From the NCBI RefSeq assembly GCF_004104375.1, contig NZ_QOVM01000002.1:372001-436000 (forward strand): a stretch of DNA of 64,000 nt, given 5' to 3'. The first letter of the stretch is position 1. Every line of letters starts with the position of its first letter. Below the pieces are notes generated by a model, which was not told where the DNA came from, did not search any database, and saw only the letters and a list, made by a program, of their open reading frames with translations. Made by a program: the position numbers and the translations under genes. Below are positions 44,854 through 53,648 of this stretch, in pieces. Origin of the DNA: Leeuwenhoekiella aequorea (GTDB lineage: Bacteria > Bacteroidota > Bacteroidia > Flavobacteriales > Flavobacteriaceae).

Positions 44854-45723
44854 ATGCAATGGCTTATATTTTGGCTTGTTTACCCGCTTTTGTGGCTGTT
44901 ATCGCGTCTACCTTTTTGGTTATTTTATAAGGTTTCTGATTTAGTTTATATACTTATCTATTACATCGTAGGTTATAGAAAAAAAACTGTTCGATTTAAT
45001 CTTAAAACGGCATTTCCCGATAAATCTGATGCCGACTTAAAACAAATAGAGAAGAAATTTTATAAGCATATGGTCGATATGTTTTTAGAAATGATCAAAT
45101 CTATATCTATATCTGCCACTGAACTTAAAAAGCGCTTTGAATTACCAGATCTGGCAATTATAGATAAGCTGGCTAAAGAACGCCGAAGCTCTATTATTGT
45201 AATGGGCCATTATGCAAGTTATGAATGGCTTACTGCACTTCAATTTTATTTTGATCATAGCGGGTACGGCATATACAAACGCATAAAGAATAAATACTTT
45301 GATAAACTGATTAGAGATATTCGGGGAAAGTGGAATTCTGAATTGCTAGCTAACAAGGAAGCTACTTTTATAATTAAGAAGCAACAGCGTGCAGGTAAAA
45401 TGGCTACTTATGCATTTATTGCAGATCAATCGCCAAAAAGCAGAAAAAATCAATATTGCACCTCGTTTTTAGGCCAAAATGTACCATTTTTTACAGGTAT
45501 TGAACGTCTGGCTAAAGCTGAAAATATGCCTGTTCTGTATCTCGCGGTAGATAAAGTTAAACGTGGTCACTATAAAGCCGTATTTAAAGTAATCACCGAA
45601 GATCCGCAATCCCTCCCTGATTACACAATTACCGATGCTTTCATAAATAATCTTGAGGAACAAATATATAATGCTCCTGAATATTACTTATGGACACACA
45701 AACGTTTTAAGCATGCGCAATAA
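44854..45723 (+). CDS. LpxL/HtrB-type lipid A acyltransferase
   Basis: A 289-residue membrane-associated enzyme that adds an acyl chain to lipid A or another lipid. An N-terminal membrane helix (3-25) precedes the catalytic domain. The acyltransferase HX4E motif is in MGHYASYEW, and ADQSPKSRKNQYCTSFLG (in part) and HKRFKHA at the C-terminus match the late acyltransferase family. The frame is open 62 codons further upstream, but that would run over the divergent rhomboid gene. ATG 44854 follows a -7 box and begins right at the membrane helix. Lipid A is the likely acceptor; ornithine or other aminolipids are alternatives. Confidence 0.9.
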   Translation: MQWLIFWLVYPLLWLLSRLPFWLFYKVSDLVYILIYYIVGYRKKTVRFNLKTAFPDKSDADLKQIEKKFYKHMVDMFLEMIKSISISATELKKRFELPDLAIIDKLAKERRSSIIVMGHYASYEWLTALQFYFDHSGYGIYKRIKNKYFDKLIRDIRGKWNSELLANKEATFIIKKQQRAGKMATYAFIADQSPKSRKNQYCTSFLGQNVPFFTGIERLAKAENMPVLYLAVDKVKRGHYKAVFKVITEDPQSLPDYTITDAFINNLEEQIYNAPEYYLWTHKRFKHAQ

Positions 45724-45762
45724 AAAAATCTCAATCATTACACGCTTGTAATGATTGAGATT
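45721..45762 (-). terminator. Terminator between the acyltransferase and glmM
   Basis: A perfect 16-bp stem (45727-45742 with 45747-45762, core CTCAATCATTACA) with loop CGCT. On the minus strand a run of seven T residues follows, fitting termination of glmM. The plus-strand tail is weaker. Confidence 0.85.
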
Positions 45763-45783
45763 ATAAATTCTTAATTAAGATTA

Positions 45784-47172
45784 TTAAATCGATGCTACCT
45801 TCTTAATCTCTGCGATCATATCATCAGCAACTTTATCGGCATCAACTTGCGATGAAGCTTCTGTGTAGATACGAATAATAGGTTCTGTATTTGATTTTCT
45901 TAAATGCACCCAATGCTTTTCAAAATCTATTTTCACACCATCTATCATATTTACATCTTCATTTTTATAATTCTCACTTATAGTTTTTAATATTGCATCT
46001 ACATCTAATTCTGGCGTTAATTCTATCTTTTTCTTACTCATATGATAAGCAGGATAGCTTGCTCTAAGTTCACTTACTTTTATTTTCTTTTTGGCAAGAT
46101 GTGTAAGAAACAATGCTACGCCTACCAAAGCATCTCGACCATAATGTGATTCTGGATAAATAATTCCACCATTACCTTCTCCACCTATTACAGCTCCTAC
46201 TTCCTTCATTTTTGTAACTACGTTTACTTCCCCCACTGCAGCAGCGTGATAGCTACCACCGTGTTTTTCTGTGATATCTCGTAGTGCTCTTGACGAACTT
46301 AAATTAGATACCGTATCTCCAGACTTTTCACTTAATACATAGTCAGCACATGCAACAAGTGTATACTCTTCACCAAACATTTCACCAGTTTCATCTATAA
46401 AAGCTAAGCGATCTACATCTGGATCAACTACAATTCCTAAATCGGCTGTTTCTTCTTTTACTAAAGCACAAATATCTCCCAGATGCTCTTTTAGAGGCTC
46501 TGGATTGTGCGGAAAATGACCATTAGGATCACAATATAATTTAACGGTGTGAACTCCTAATCGGTCTAACAGTAAGGGAATTGCAATACCTCCTGTAGAG
46601 TTAACTCCATCTACCACAATTTTAAAATTGGCAGCTTTAATAGCTTCTTCATCTACTAGTTCTAAATCCAGAACCTCATCTATATGAATATCAATATATG
46701 CGTCATTTTTATGTATTTCTCCCAGATGATCCACATCAACATATTCGAGATTAGCAGATTCAGATAGTTTTAAAATTTCTGCACCAGCTTCTGCGTTCAA
46801 AAATTCTCCATTACTATCTAGTAACTTAAGAGCATTCCATTGTTTTGGATTATGCGAGGCAGTCAAAATAATTCCGCCGTCTGCATGTTCTAGTTTTACC
46901 GCTACTTCTACTGTAGGTGTAGTAGATAAATCAAGATCAATTACTTGAATACCCATACCTACCAATGTTTGCATAACCAACTGCTGTAACATTTCTCCAC
47001 TTAAGCGTGCATCTCGCCCCACAACTACTCTGTGAGTTTCTTTATTACGTTGATTTTTAATGAAGGTGCCATATGCTGATGCAAATTTTACAGCGTCAAT
47101 AGGTGTAAGATTTTCACCCGGCTTCCCTCCTATGGTTCCGCGAATGCCAGAAATTGATTTTATAAGTGTCAT
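45784..47172 (-). CDS. glmM: Phosphoglucosamine mutase
   Basis: A 462-residue enzyme that turns glucosamine 6-phosphate into glucosamine 1-phosphate on the way to UDP-GlcNAc for peptidoglycan and lipid A. The phosphoserine is Ser106 in TASHNPKQWNAL. The magnesium loop is DPDVDRLAF (about 248-256), and the substrate loop GEGNGGIIYP and phosphate loop RKSNTEPIIRIY follow. Relatives act as phosphomannomutases, but the opening MTLIKSISGIRGTIGG is the pattern I associate with flavobacterial GlmM. It is a single gene with a -7 box upstream and a strong terminator. Confidence 0.9.
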   Translation of the reverse strand: MTLIKSISGIRGTIGGKPGENLTPIDAVKFASAYGTFIKNQRNKETHRVVVGRDARLSGEMLQQLVMQTLVGMGIQVIDLDLSTTPTVEVAVKLEHADGGIILTASHNPKQWNALKLLDSNGEFLNAEAGAEILKLSESANLEYVDVDHLGEIHKNDAYIDIHIDEVLDLELVDEEAIKAANFKIVVDGVNSTGGIAIPLLLDRLGVHTVKLYCDPNGHFPHNPEPLKEHLGDICALVKEETADLGIVVDPDVDRLAFIDETGEMFGEEYTLVACADYVLSEKSGDTVSNLSSSRALRDITEKHGGSYHAAAVGEVNVVTKMKEVGAVIGGEGNGGIIYPESHYGRDALVGVALFLTHLAKKKIKVSELRASYPAYHMSKKKIELTPELDVDAILKTISENYKNEDVNMIDGVKIDFEKHWVHLRKSNTEPIIRIYTEASSQVDADKVADDMIAEIKKVASI

Positions 47173-47239
47173 ATATTTTAATTCAGAATTTTAAACCTAT
47201 TTAAGTAGCGTTACGGGTTAAAACAGCCCCAACAGTAAA

Positions 47240-47247
47240 CAAATATA
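47240..47247 (-). promoter_or_regulatory. -7 box for glmM
   Basis: On the minus strand TATATTTG (47247-47240) matches TAnnTTTG. The -33 region has only TTA. The leader to the ATG at 47172 is about 60 bases. Confidence 0.45.
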
Positions 47248-47293
47248 ACCATTCACATCGCTACCGTAACTTGATAATTTGTAATTTAAGCCT

Positions 47294-47899
47294 GTGAATT
47301 ATTTAGCGCATATTTATTTATCTGGAGATGATCCCCTTATAACAATGGGTAATTTTATGGCCGATGGTATAAAAGGGAAACAATACAAGACCTATTTACC
47401 TCAGCTTCAAAAAGGTATTTTGCTTCATCGTAGTATAGATAGCTTTACAGATTCTCACCCTATTGTTAAACAAAGTACAAAACGACTTCATAAAAAGTAT
47501 AGTCATTATAGTGGTGTAATTGTAGATATTCTATACGATCACTTTCTAGCAAAAAATTGGAAAAACTATTCTGAAAAACCTTTAGCAGGCTTTATTGAGC
47601 ATTTTTATGATAGTCTAGATGAGCATTTTGAATTACTTACTCCCGGAATACAGCGTATGGTTCCTCATATGATTGCAGATAACTGGTTGTTGAGTTACAA
47701 AGATATTAGCGGCATAGGCACCGTATTATATAATATGAATAGACGAACTCGTAATATTAGCGGGATGGATCGTGCCGTTGAAGATTTACAGTTGCATTAT
47801 CACGATTTTGAAGATGAGTTCACGCGCTTTTTTGAAGAACTGAGAGTCTTTTGTATCCAAAAAATAATAGAATTAGATACTGTTTTCAGTATAAAATAA
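47294..47899 (+). CDS. ACP phosphodiesterase (AcpH-like)
   Basis: A 201-residue cytoplasmic protein of the DUF479/AcpH family, related to HD phosphohydrolases. It would remove the 4'-phosphopantetheine group from acyl carrier protein. The N-terminus NYLAHIYLSGDDPLITMGNFMAD and the run LHRSIDSFTDSHPIVKQS (in part) hold the metal-binding His and Asp residues, and VDILYDHFLAKNW is also typical. The GTG start at 47294 is used because it gives the conserved NYLAH opening and no ATG precedes it. The gamma-glutamyltransferase gene follows after 7 bases, so both are likely co-transcribed. Confidence 0.88.
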   Translation: MNYLAHIYLSGDDPLITMGNFMADGIKGKQYKTYLPQLQKGILLHRSIDSFTDSHPIVKQSTKRLHKKYSHYSGVIVDILYDHFLAKNWKNYSEKPLAGFIEHFYDSLDEHFELLTPGIQRMVPHMIADNWLLSYKDISGIGTVLYNMNRRTRNISGMDRAVEDLQLHYHDFEDEFTRFFEELRVFCIQKIIELDTVFSIK

Positions 47900-47906
47900 C
47901 TTCTTT

Positions 47907-49661
47907 ATGATTAAAAAATATTCTTATAAAATTTATAAATTTCAAATCCTCTTTTTAGGATTTGTTTTAGTTATAGCCTCTATTAGTTGTAAGTCTGAAA
48001 AAACAGTTAACCGCATAATTAATCGTGGTAAACTCGCAGATAGTATTATGGTGGTGTCTGCAAGAGAGGAAGCTTCTCGTATAGGTGCTGAGATTTTAAA
48101 AAATGGCGGTAATGCTTTTGACGCACTAATTGCTGTAGATATGGCTCTTAATGTAGCCTATCCGTTTGCAGGAAGTATAGGCGGTGGTGGTTTTATGGTT
48201 TATAGAAAAGCAAATGGCGAAACGGGTAGTATAGATTACAGGGAAAAAGCCCCAATGGCGGCTACCTCTACCATGTATCTGGATGCTGCCGGTAATCCCA
48301 TAGATTCTTTAAGTAGACAGGGACCGCTTGCGGTAGGTGTACCCGGTGGAATCGCAGGAATGTTTGCTATACATAAAAAATTAGGTTCTATGCCTATGGA
48401 AGAAATACTTAAGCCTGTTATTGAATTAGCTGAAAACGGATTTACAATTACTGAAAATCAATTAGGTCGATTTAAGGCGTACGCTTCTCTATTTGAACAC
48501 GTAAATCGTAAAGAAATTTTATTTTCTAAGGGATTTCGTCCTAGTGATTCTATAAAAATTAAAGCCAATACTTTATTTAAAAATCCGGCGTTAGCAGCCA
48601 CTTTAAAACGAATTGCAAAAAATGGTGAATCAGAATTTTATGATGGGGAAACCGCTCAAATATTGGTTAATTTTATTCAAAAACATAATGGAATTATCAC
48701 TTTAGAAGACCTTAAAAGCTATGATGCCGTTTGGCGGGATCCTATCGTTGCAAACTATAAAGATCTTAAGCTAATAGGTATGCCTCCACCTTCTAGCGGT
48801 GGTATTGCATTAGCGCAAATATTAAAGATGATTGAGCCTTATTCTATAGCCCAGTATAAGCATAATTCATTAGAAAGTATTCAGTTAATTACAGAAGCTG
48901 AACGTCGTGCGTACGCTGATCGTAGCTTTTATTTAGGAGATCCGGATTTTAATACTATCCCTATTGACAGTCTCTTAAGCGACCGGTATAATTTAAAACG
49001 TATGGAGAGTTTTAGCTTTAATGAAGCAACACCATCTTTAGAGGTTGAACGCGGGGAATTATCGGGTTATGAATCTATGGAAACAACACATTTTTCTCTT
49101 GTAGATCAATTCGGAAATGCGGTGGCTCTCACAACTACGCTTAATGGGGCTTATGGCTCAAAGTTGTATGTAGACGAATTAGGTTTCTTTCTCAATAATG
49201 AAATGGATGACTTTAGCGCTAAACCCGGCGTACCTAATATGTTTGGACTCTTAGGTGCAGAGGCTAATAAAATAGAGCCACAAAAGAGAATGCTAAGTTC
49301 GATGACCCCTACTATTGTAGAAAAAAATGGCAAATTATGGATGACAGTAGGAACTCCCGGAGGTTCTACGATTATAACTTCGGTATTGCAAACAATTTTA
49401 AATGTAAGTGATTTTAATATGGGTATGCAAGAGGCAGTAGATGCTCCCCGATTTCATCATCAATGGCTACCCGATGTTGTAACATTTGAGCCCAATGCTT
49501 TTGGTACAGACTTATTGAAGCAGCTTGAAAATAAAGGATATATTATTCAGCAGGAAAACAGTGTGATTTTAGGTAAGGTTGACGGAGTTCTTATACTACC
49601 AGACGGTCGCCTAGAAGGTGGTGCAGACCGTCGTGGTGACGATACAGCAGTAGGTTTTTGA
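47907..49661 (+). CDS. ggt: Gamma-glutamyltransferase
   Basis: A 584-residue exported enzyme that transfers or hydrolyses the gamma-glutamyl group of glutathione. A leader ends in SISC, so Cys28 is probably lipidated. The proenzyme would be cut before Thr393 (TTHFSLVD), the N-terminal nucleophile of the small subunit. Family motifs GGNAFDALIAVDMAL, IDYREKAP, PPPSSGGIALAQIL, LNNEMDDFS and GTPGGSTIITSVLQ are all present. It stands 7 bases after the AcpH-like gene. Its role is likely glutathione or gamma-glutamyl peptide turnover in the periplasm. Confidence 0.94.
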   Translation: MIKKYSYKIYKFQILFLGFVLVIASISCKSEKTVNRIINRGKLADSIMVVSAREEASRIGAEILKNGGNAFDALIAVDMALNVAYPFAGSIGGGGFMVYRKANGETGSIDYREKAPMAATSTMYLDAAGNPIDSLSRQGPLAVGVPGGIAGMFAIHKKLGSMPMEEILKPVIELAENGFTITENQLGRFKAYASLFEHVNRKEILFSKGFRPSDSIKIKANTLFKNPALAATLKRIAKNGESEFYDGETAQILVNFIQKHNGIITLEDLKSYDAVWRDPIVANYKDLKLIGMPPPSSGGIALAQILKMIEPYSIAQYKHNSLESIQLITEAERRAYADRSFYLGDPDFNTIPIDSLLSDRYNLKRMESFSFNEATPSLEVERGELSGYESMETTHFSLVDQFGNAVALTTTLNGAYGSKLYVDELGFFLNNEMDDFSAKPGVPNMFGLLGAEANKIEPQKRMLSSMTPTIVEKNGKLWMTVGTPGGSTIITSVLQTILNVSDFNMGMQEAVDAPRFHHQWLPDVVTFEPNAFGTDLLKQLENKGYIIQQENSVILGKVDGVLILPDGRLEGGADRRGDDTAVGF

Positions 49662-49680
49662 ACTGAATAATAACATTAAG

Positions 49681-49764
49681 AGTATATAATTTAAATTATA
49701 ACCTAAATAGTATATATTTTAAATTATCATTTAATTAGTATATATTTGATCAAATTTAATTTGT
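49681..49764 (+). promoter_or_regulatory. Three 28-bp spaced palindromic repeats covering the satD promoter
   Basis: AGTATATA recurs at 49681, 49709 and 49737, exactly 28 bases apart. Each copy runs into a palindrome: TATAATTTAAATTATA (49684-49699, perfect), a near-palindrome in copy two, and ATTTGATCAAAT (49744-49755, perfect) in copy three. Copy three also contains the -7 box TATATTTG (49741-49748). The next gene encodes a helix-turn-helix protein, so autoregulation is the simplest reading. Confidence 0.65.
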
Positions 49765-49768
49765 TTAA

Positions 49769-50368
49769 ATGCGCGCAGTACTCACAGGAGATATTATAAA
49801 TTCTCAATCTAATAATAATTGGCAACCCCTCTTGAAAAAGGTTTTGTCATATTATGGAGAAGAACCAACTCAGTGGGAACTGTATCGGGGAGATAGTTTT
49901 CAATTAGAACTCAATCCAGATTCAGCATTAGTTGCAGCAATACATATAAAAGCTGCTATAAAAACGTTTTCAACTCTCGACGTGAGAATAGCGATAGGTT
50001 TAGGAGATAAAAAACATCATGCTAAAAAAGTCACCCAAGCAAATGGTACTGCATTTGTAAATTCAGGAACTGCATTTGATGCTATTAAAAAAAATACGCT
50101 AGTTCTAAAGTCTAATGACCTGCAATTTGATAGTATTATAAATCTAATGCTAAGTCTTGCTACTTTAACTATGGATATATGGCCACCGGTAACAGCATCC
50201 ATAGTTAAAACTCAATTAGAAAATCCACAGGCTAATCAAACCGAATTAAGTTCTCTATTAGGTAAATCTCAAAGCGCTATTAGTAAAGCTCTTAATCGCG
50301 CAGGTTATTCAGAAATTAACGCATTGCTTCAATACTACTCACAAACTGTAAAACAGCACAAATGTTAA
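49769..50368 (+). CDS. SatD family protein with C-terminal helix-turn-helix
   Basis: A 199-residue cytoplasmic protein. The N-terminal part (MRAVLTGDIINSQ, then YRGDSFQLEL and VRIAIGLGDK) matches the SatD family, whose fold resembles a nucleotide-cyclase-like domain without clear catalytic residues. The C-terminal 45 residues hold a helix-turn-helix (TELSSLLGKSQSAISKALNRAGY, in part), so DNA binding is likely. SatD was named in streptococcal acid tolerance, but its function is not established. The gene overlaps the DUF3307 gene by 7 bases, a common pairing in Bacteroidota. Three regular palindromic repeats cover its promoter. Confidence 0.85.
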   Translation: MRAVLTGDIINSQSNNNWQPLLKKVLSYYGEEPTQWELYRGDSFQLELNPDSALVAAIHIKAAIKTFSTLDVRIAIGLGDKKHHAKKVTQANGTAFVNSGTAFDAIKKNTLVLKSNDLQFDSIINLMLSLATLTMDIWPPVTASIVKTQLENPQANQTELSSLLGKSQSAISKALNRAGYSEINALLQYYSQTVKQHKC

Positions 50369-51114
50369 CACTTGCTATAAAGTTAATTCTCGCACACATA
50401 GTAGGTGATTTTGTATTGCAACCTACAAAATGGGTCAACCATAAAATAAAATATGGTTATAAGTCAAAATATTTGTTTGCGCACATAGCAGTTCATTTGG
50501 CAGCACTTCTTATAGTACTTCAATTTAACCTCAAGTATATAATAGGCATAAGTGCTATACTAATAACTCATTATATCATAGATGCATTAAAAATAAAATT
50601 CACTACAAAGAAAAATAGCAGCCAACTCTTTGTAGCAGATCAGCTGGCACATCTGGCAGTAATTTGTAGTGTTGTATATGCTTACCATCCGTTTGTAATC
50701 GATCTTGATTTCATTTATAAATCAGAACTTTTACTATTAGTTACATTAGCTTTTTTTGTTACGTATGTCACAGGAATTTTGATGCGCTTATTTCTCAAAC
50801 CCTGGCAAGATGCTATTGACCCGCAGAATAAATCAAAGTCCAGTACAATAAAAAACACCTCATTAGCCGGTGCAGGCAAAATAATAGGTATGCTAGAACG
50901 TCTCTTTGTGTTTGGTTTTATATTACTTAATGCGTGGTCTGCAATAGGTTTTTTAATAGCTGCAAAATCTGTTTTCAGATTTGGTGATCTCACCGAAGGA
51001 AAAAATAGACAACTTACCGAATACGTACTTATAGGGACTCTACTTAGTTTTGGTATTGCAATAGCAGCTGGCCTTCTGTATAATTATCTTACAAAAGGGA
51101 TACTGTCTACGTAA
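50362..51114 (+). CDS. DUF3307 integral membrane protein
   Basis: A 250-residue membrane protein with six or seven hydrophobic segments. The N-terminal region LILAHIVGDFVLQPTKWVNHK followed by FAHIAVHLAALLIV and HYIIDALK is the DUF3307 signature (His/Asp residues within helices, possibly metal-binding). The C-terminal half adds four more helices and the cytoplasmic KSSTIKNTSLAGAGK. Its first 7 bases overlap the end of satD, so translation is coupled. Function is unknown: transport or a regulatory partner of SatD are both possible. The sterol desaturase gene follows after 52 bases. Confidence 0.87.
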   Translation: MLTLAIKLILAHIVGDFVLQPTKWVNHKIKYGYKSKYLFAHIAVHLAALLIVLQFNLKYIIGISAILITHYIIDALKIKFTTKKNSSQLFVADQLAHLAVICSVVYAYHPFVIDLDFIYKSELLLLVTLAFFVTYVTGILMRLFLKPWQDAIDPQNKSKSSTIKNTSLAGAGKIIGMLERLFVFGFILLNAWSAIGFLIAAKSVFRFGDLTEGKNRQLTEYVLIGTLLSFGIAIAAGLLYNYLTKGILST

Positions 51115-51166
51115 GAAATAGACTTGATTTACGACTTATACCCAAGTAATTAAACCCTACTTCTAC

Positions 51167-52048
51167 GTGGAAAAATATTTGAAAATAATTGAAGATTCGT
51201 TTGTAGGATACTTTAATTATCTTTTAAATGAAATTACAAATCCGGGATGGACAAATTATTTATACTGGCTTATAGTTTTATCCCTACTTGTTTTTGCCTT
51301 AGAATTACTAATTCCGTGGCGCAAAAAGCAGCCCATTATACGCAAAGGTTTTTGGCTTGATGCTTTTTACATCTTATTCAATTTTTTTCTATTCTCACTA
51401 ATAGGTTACAATGCCTTATCTAATGTAGGAGTCGAACTCTTTAATGATTTTTTACGTCTATTTGATATTCAAAATATAGTATCTATTGAAGTACAACATC
51501 TTCCTGTATGGGCTCAATTGCTTATTATGTTTATAGTTGCAGATTTTATACAATGGAATGTACACCGTATGCTACATCGAGTGCCCTGGTTATGGAAATT
51601 TCATCAGGTTCATCATAGTGTAAAAGAAATGGGTTTTGCCGCTCAATTTAGATTTCACTTTATGGAAACATTAGTCTACAAAAGTGTTCAATACATCCCA
51701 TTAGCAATGATAGGATTTGGTATTGAGCAATTTTTTATTGTACATATGTTTTCTGTGTTTGTAGGGCACCTTAATCATGCAAATCTAGATTGGAGTTACG
51801 GAAAGTTTGGATATATATTTAATAATCCGCGTATGCATATATGGCATCACGCTAAGCAACTTCCTCCACAACATAAATACGGTATGAACTTCGGACTCAC
51901 ATTAAGTATATGGGATTATCTGTTTGGCACTGCCTATGTTCCCGAAAGTGGTAAAAATCTGGAAATTGGTTTTAATGGAGATGAGAAATTTCCAAACGAT
52001 TTTGCAAATCAGCTAACATTTCCTTTCAAAAAATCTAAAAACAATTAG
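51167..52048 (+). CDS. Sterol desaturase/fatty acid hydroxylase family protein
   Basis: A 293-residue membrane di-iron enzyme with about five hydrophobic segments. The histidine boxes of the family are present: HRMLH, HQVHHS, HLNHAN and HIWHHA. They hold two irons that use oxygen to hydroxylate or desaturate a lipid. FRFHFMETLVYKS lies between the boxes. Bacterial members act on carotenoids, sphingolipids, ornithine lipids or fatty acids; the substrate is unknown here. The start is GTG 51167, the first in-frame start after DUF3307. It may be transcribed with satD-DUF3307 (52-base gap) or separately. Confidence 0.9.
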   Translation: MEKYLKIIEDSFVGYFNYLLNEITNPGWTNYLYWLIVLSLLVFALELLIPWRKKQPIIRKGFWLDAFYILFNFFLFSLIGYNALSNVGVELFNDFLRLFDIQNIVSIEVQHLPVWAQLLIMFIVADFIQWNVHRMLHRVPWLWKFHQVHHSVKEMGFAAQFRFHFMETLVYKSVQYIPLAMIGFGIEQFFIVHMFSVFVGHLNHANLDWSYGKFGYIFNNPRMHIWHHAKQLPPQHKYGMNFGLTLSIWDYLFGTAYVPESGKNLEIGFNGDEKFPNDFANQLTFPFKKSKNN

Positions 52049-52140
52049 CTTTCTTTTGCTTTAAGAAAGCAACATTGCTTTCTATTAGAAGTATTTGGGG
52101 CTTTGTATCAAAGGTTACATCAAATTTTAAAATCGTTCTT

Positions 52141-52148
52141 TATTTTTA
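52141..52148 (+). promoter_or_regulatory. -7-like box for the CstB-like gene
   Basis: TATTTTTA resembles TAnnTTTG with a terminal A, 15 bases before the ATG at 52164. The -33 region is not clear. Confidence 0.35.
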
Positions 52149-52163
52149 TAAAAAATAATAGAT

Positions 52164-53501
52164 ATGATAGTTAAACAATTTGAATATAAGCCGCTTTCAC
52201 ATTTTTCATATGCACTATTATGTGGTAATGAAATTGCTCTAGTAGATCCAGAGCGTGATCCATCTATGTATTACAAATTTGCAGAAGAAAACAATGCAAA
52301 AATTGTTGCTGTATTTGAAACGCATCCTCACGCAGATTTCGTGAGCTCTCATTTACAAATCCACAAGCAAACCGGTGCTATATTGTATACCAGCAAACTG
52401 GTAGATGCAGACTATCCACACACTCCATTTGATGCAAATGATTCATTGCAAATAGGCAATGTAAATTTTAGTGCATTAAATACCCCAGGACATTCACCAG
52501 ACAGCATAACGATTGTTGCTAAGTCAGAAAATAAAGTTGCTCTTTTTACAGGAGACACATTATTTATTGGAGATGTAGGGAGACCCGACCTTAGAGAAAA
52601 ATCAGGAAATCAAAAGTCAAAGCGTTTAGATCTTGCTAAAGCTATGTACAATACCATACAGACGCAGTTTATAAGTTTTAGTGATGATGCTATTGTATAC
52701 CCCGCTCACGGAGCAGGTTCTTTGTGTGGTAAAAATATGAGTTCTGAAGGTTCAAGTACCTTAGGAGAGCAACGCGAAACAAACTGGGCATTTAAAACAC
52801 AATCTCAAGATGCATTTGTTAATCACCTACTAGATTCACAACCATTCATACCTCATTACTTTGGTTTTAATGTTGACTTAAATAAAGCTGGTGCTGAGAA
52901 TTTGAATACTTCTATTTCCAATAAAAATGTCAAGCTTCAAGATGAAGAATTGGAAAGCAAGGAACTAATCATAGATACACGTAACGAAGAGATATTTAAG
53001 GAAGGTCACAAATCAAATAGTATTAATATTATGGCGCTTGAGGAGGGTCATAAATTTGAAACTTGGTTAGGCTCTATTATAAAACCCGAGGAACCCTTCA
53101 GTCTGGTTGCTATAAGTTTTAATCACGCAAAAGAATTACTTAGTCGTGTTTCAAAAATAGGTTATGAGAACCAACTTAAAAGTATCTTCACCTTAGGAGA
53201 TACAACTTGGAATAAATTGGATAAAATAGATTTGCAAGATTTTAAATCGAATAAAAATGATTATACAATTGTAGATATCAGAAATCAAAGTGAAACAAAT
53301 GAAGGCACTTTTTTTGAAAATGCTATTACAATTCCTCTACATGAATTAAGAGAACGTGCTACAGAAATACCTACTGATAAACCTATTGTAGTTCACTGTG
53401 CCGGAGGATACCGTAGTGCTGCAGGAAGTAGTATTGTTGCTCGCGAATTAGATCAGGTTGCAGTATATGATTTAGGAGAAGCAATAAACCAATTTAAATA
53501 A
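52164..53501 (+). CDS. CstB-like persulfide dioxygenase-rhodanese fusion
   Basis: A 445-residue protein with an ETHE1-type metallo-beta-lactamase domain (1-230) and two rhodanese domains. Iron ligands are in ETHPHADFVSSH (His54, His56, Asp58, His63), NTPGHSPDS and FTGDTLFIGD. The first rhodanese (about 255-340) lacks a cysteine at the active loop, so it is a pseudo-domain. The second has Cys412 in VHCAGGYRS. This architecture and length match staphylococcal CstB, which oxidises persulfides to sulfite and thiosulfate. Two half-size YeeE transporters follow, completing a sulfide or thiosulfate module. No adjacent CstR- or BigR-type repressor is seen. Confidence 0.88.
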   Translation: MIVKQFEYKPLSHFSYALLCGNEIALVDPERDPSMYYKFAEENNAKIVAVFETHPHADFVSSHLQIHKQTGAILYTSKLVDADYPHTPFDANDSLQIGNVNFSALNTPGHSPDSITIVAKSENKVALFTGDTLFIGDVGRPDLREKSGNQKSKRLDLAKAMYNTIQTQFISFSDDAIVYPAHGAGSLCGKNMSSEGSSTLGEQRETNWAFKTQSQDAFVNHLLDSQPFIPHYFGFNVDLNKAGAENLNTSISNKNVKLQDEELESKELIIDTRNEEIFKEGHKSNSINIMALEEGHKFETWLGSIIKPEEPFSLVAISFNHAKELLSRVSKIGYENQLKSIFTLGDTTWNKLDKIDLQDFKSNKNDYTIVDIRNQSETNEGTFFENAITIPLHELRERATEIPTDKPIVVHCAGGYRSAAGSSIVARELDQVAVYDLGEAINQFK

Positions 53502-53648
53502 GGTAGAACTGCTCCTTTTAAATTTTCACAGCTTTTTAAAAGGTTAGCAAATTAATTCACACCTATGTAACTCGTGTTACGTACTGCAAATGCAAGTTTG
53601 ACTTTATTTGCCGACTTACAATTTGAAATTATTCAAAATACAATAACT

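Noticed and set aside
52048-52070. Hairpin GCTTTCTT / AAGAAAGC after the sterol desaturase gene
   Set aside because: The 8-bp stem is real but is followed by AACATTGC rather than a T-run, so termination is not supported.
53514-53543. Inverted repeat CCTTTTAAA / TTTAAAAGG after the CstB-like gene
   Set aside because: The AT-rich 9-bp arms with a 12-base loop and no T-run are expected often in such AT-rich DNA.
53574-53648. GTG start 25 codons before the first YeeE half
   Set aside because: The added segment has no conserved character, while ATG 53649 gives a typical start.
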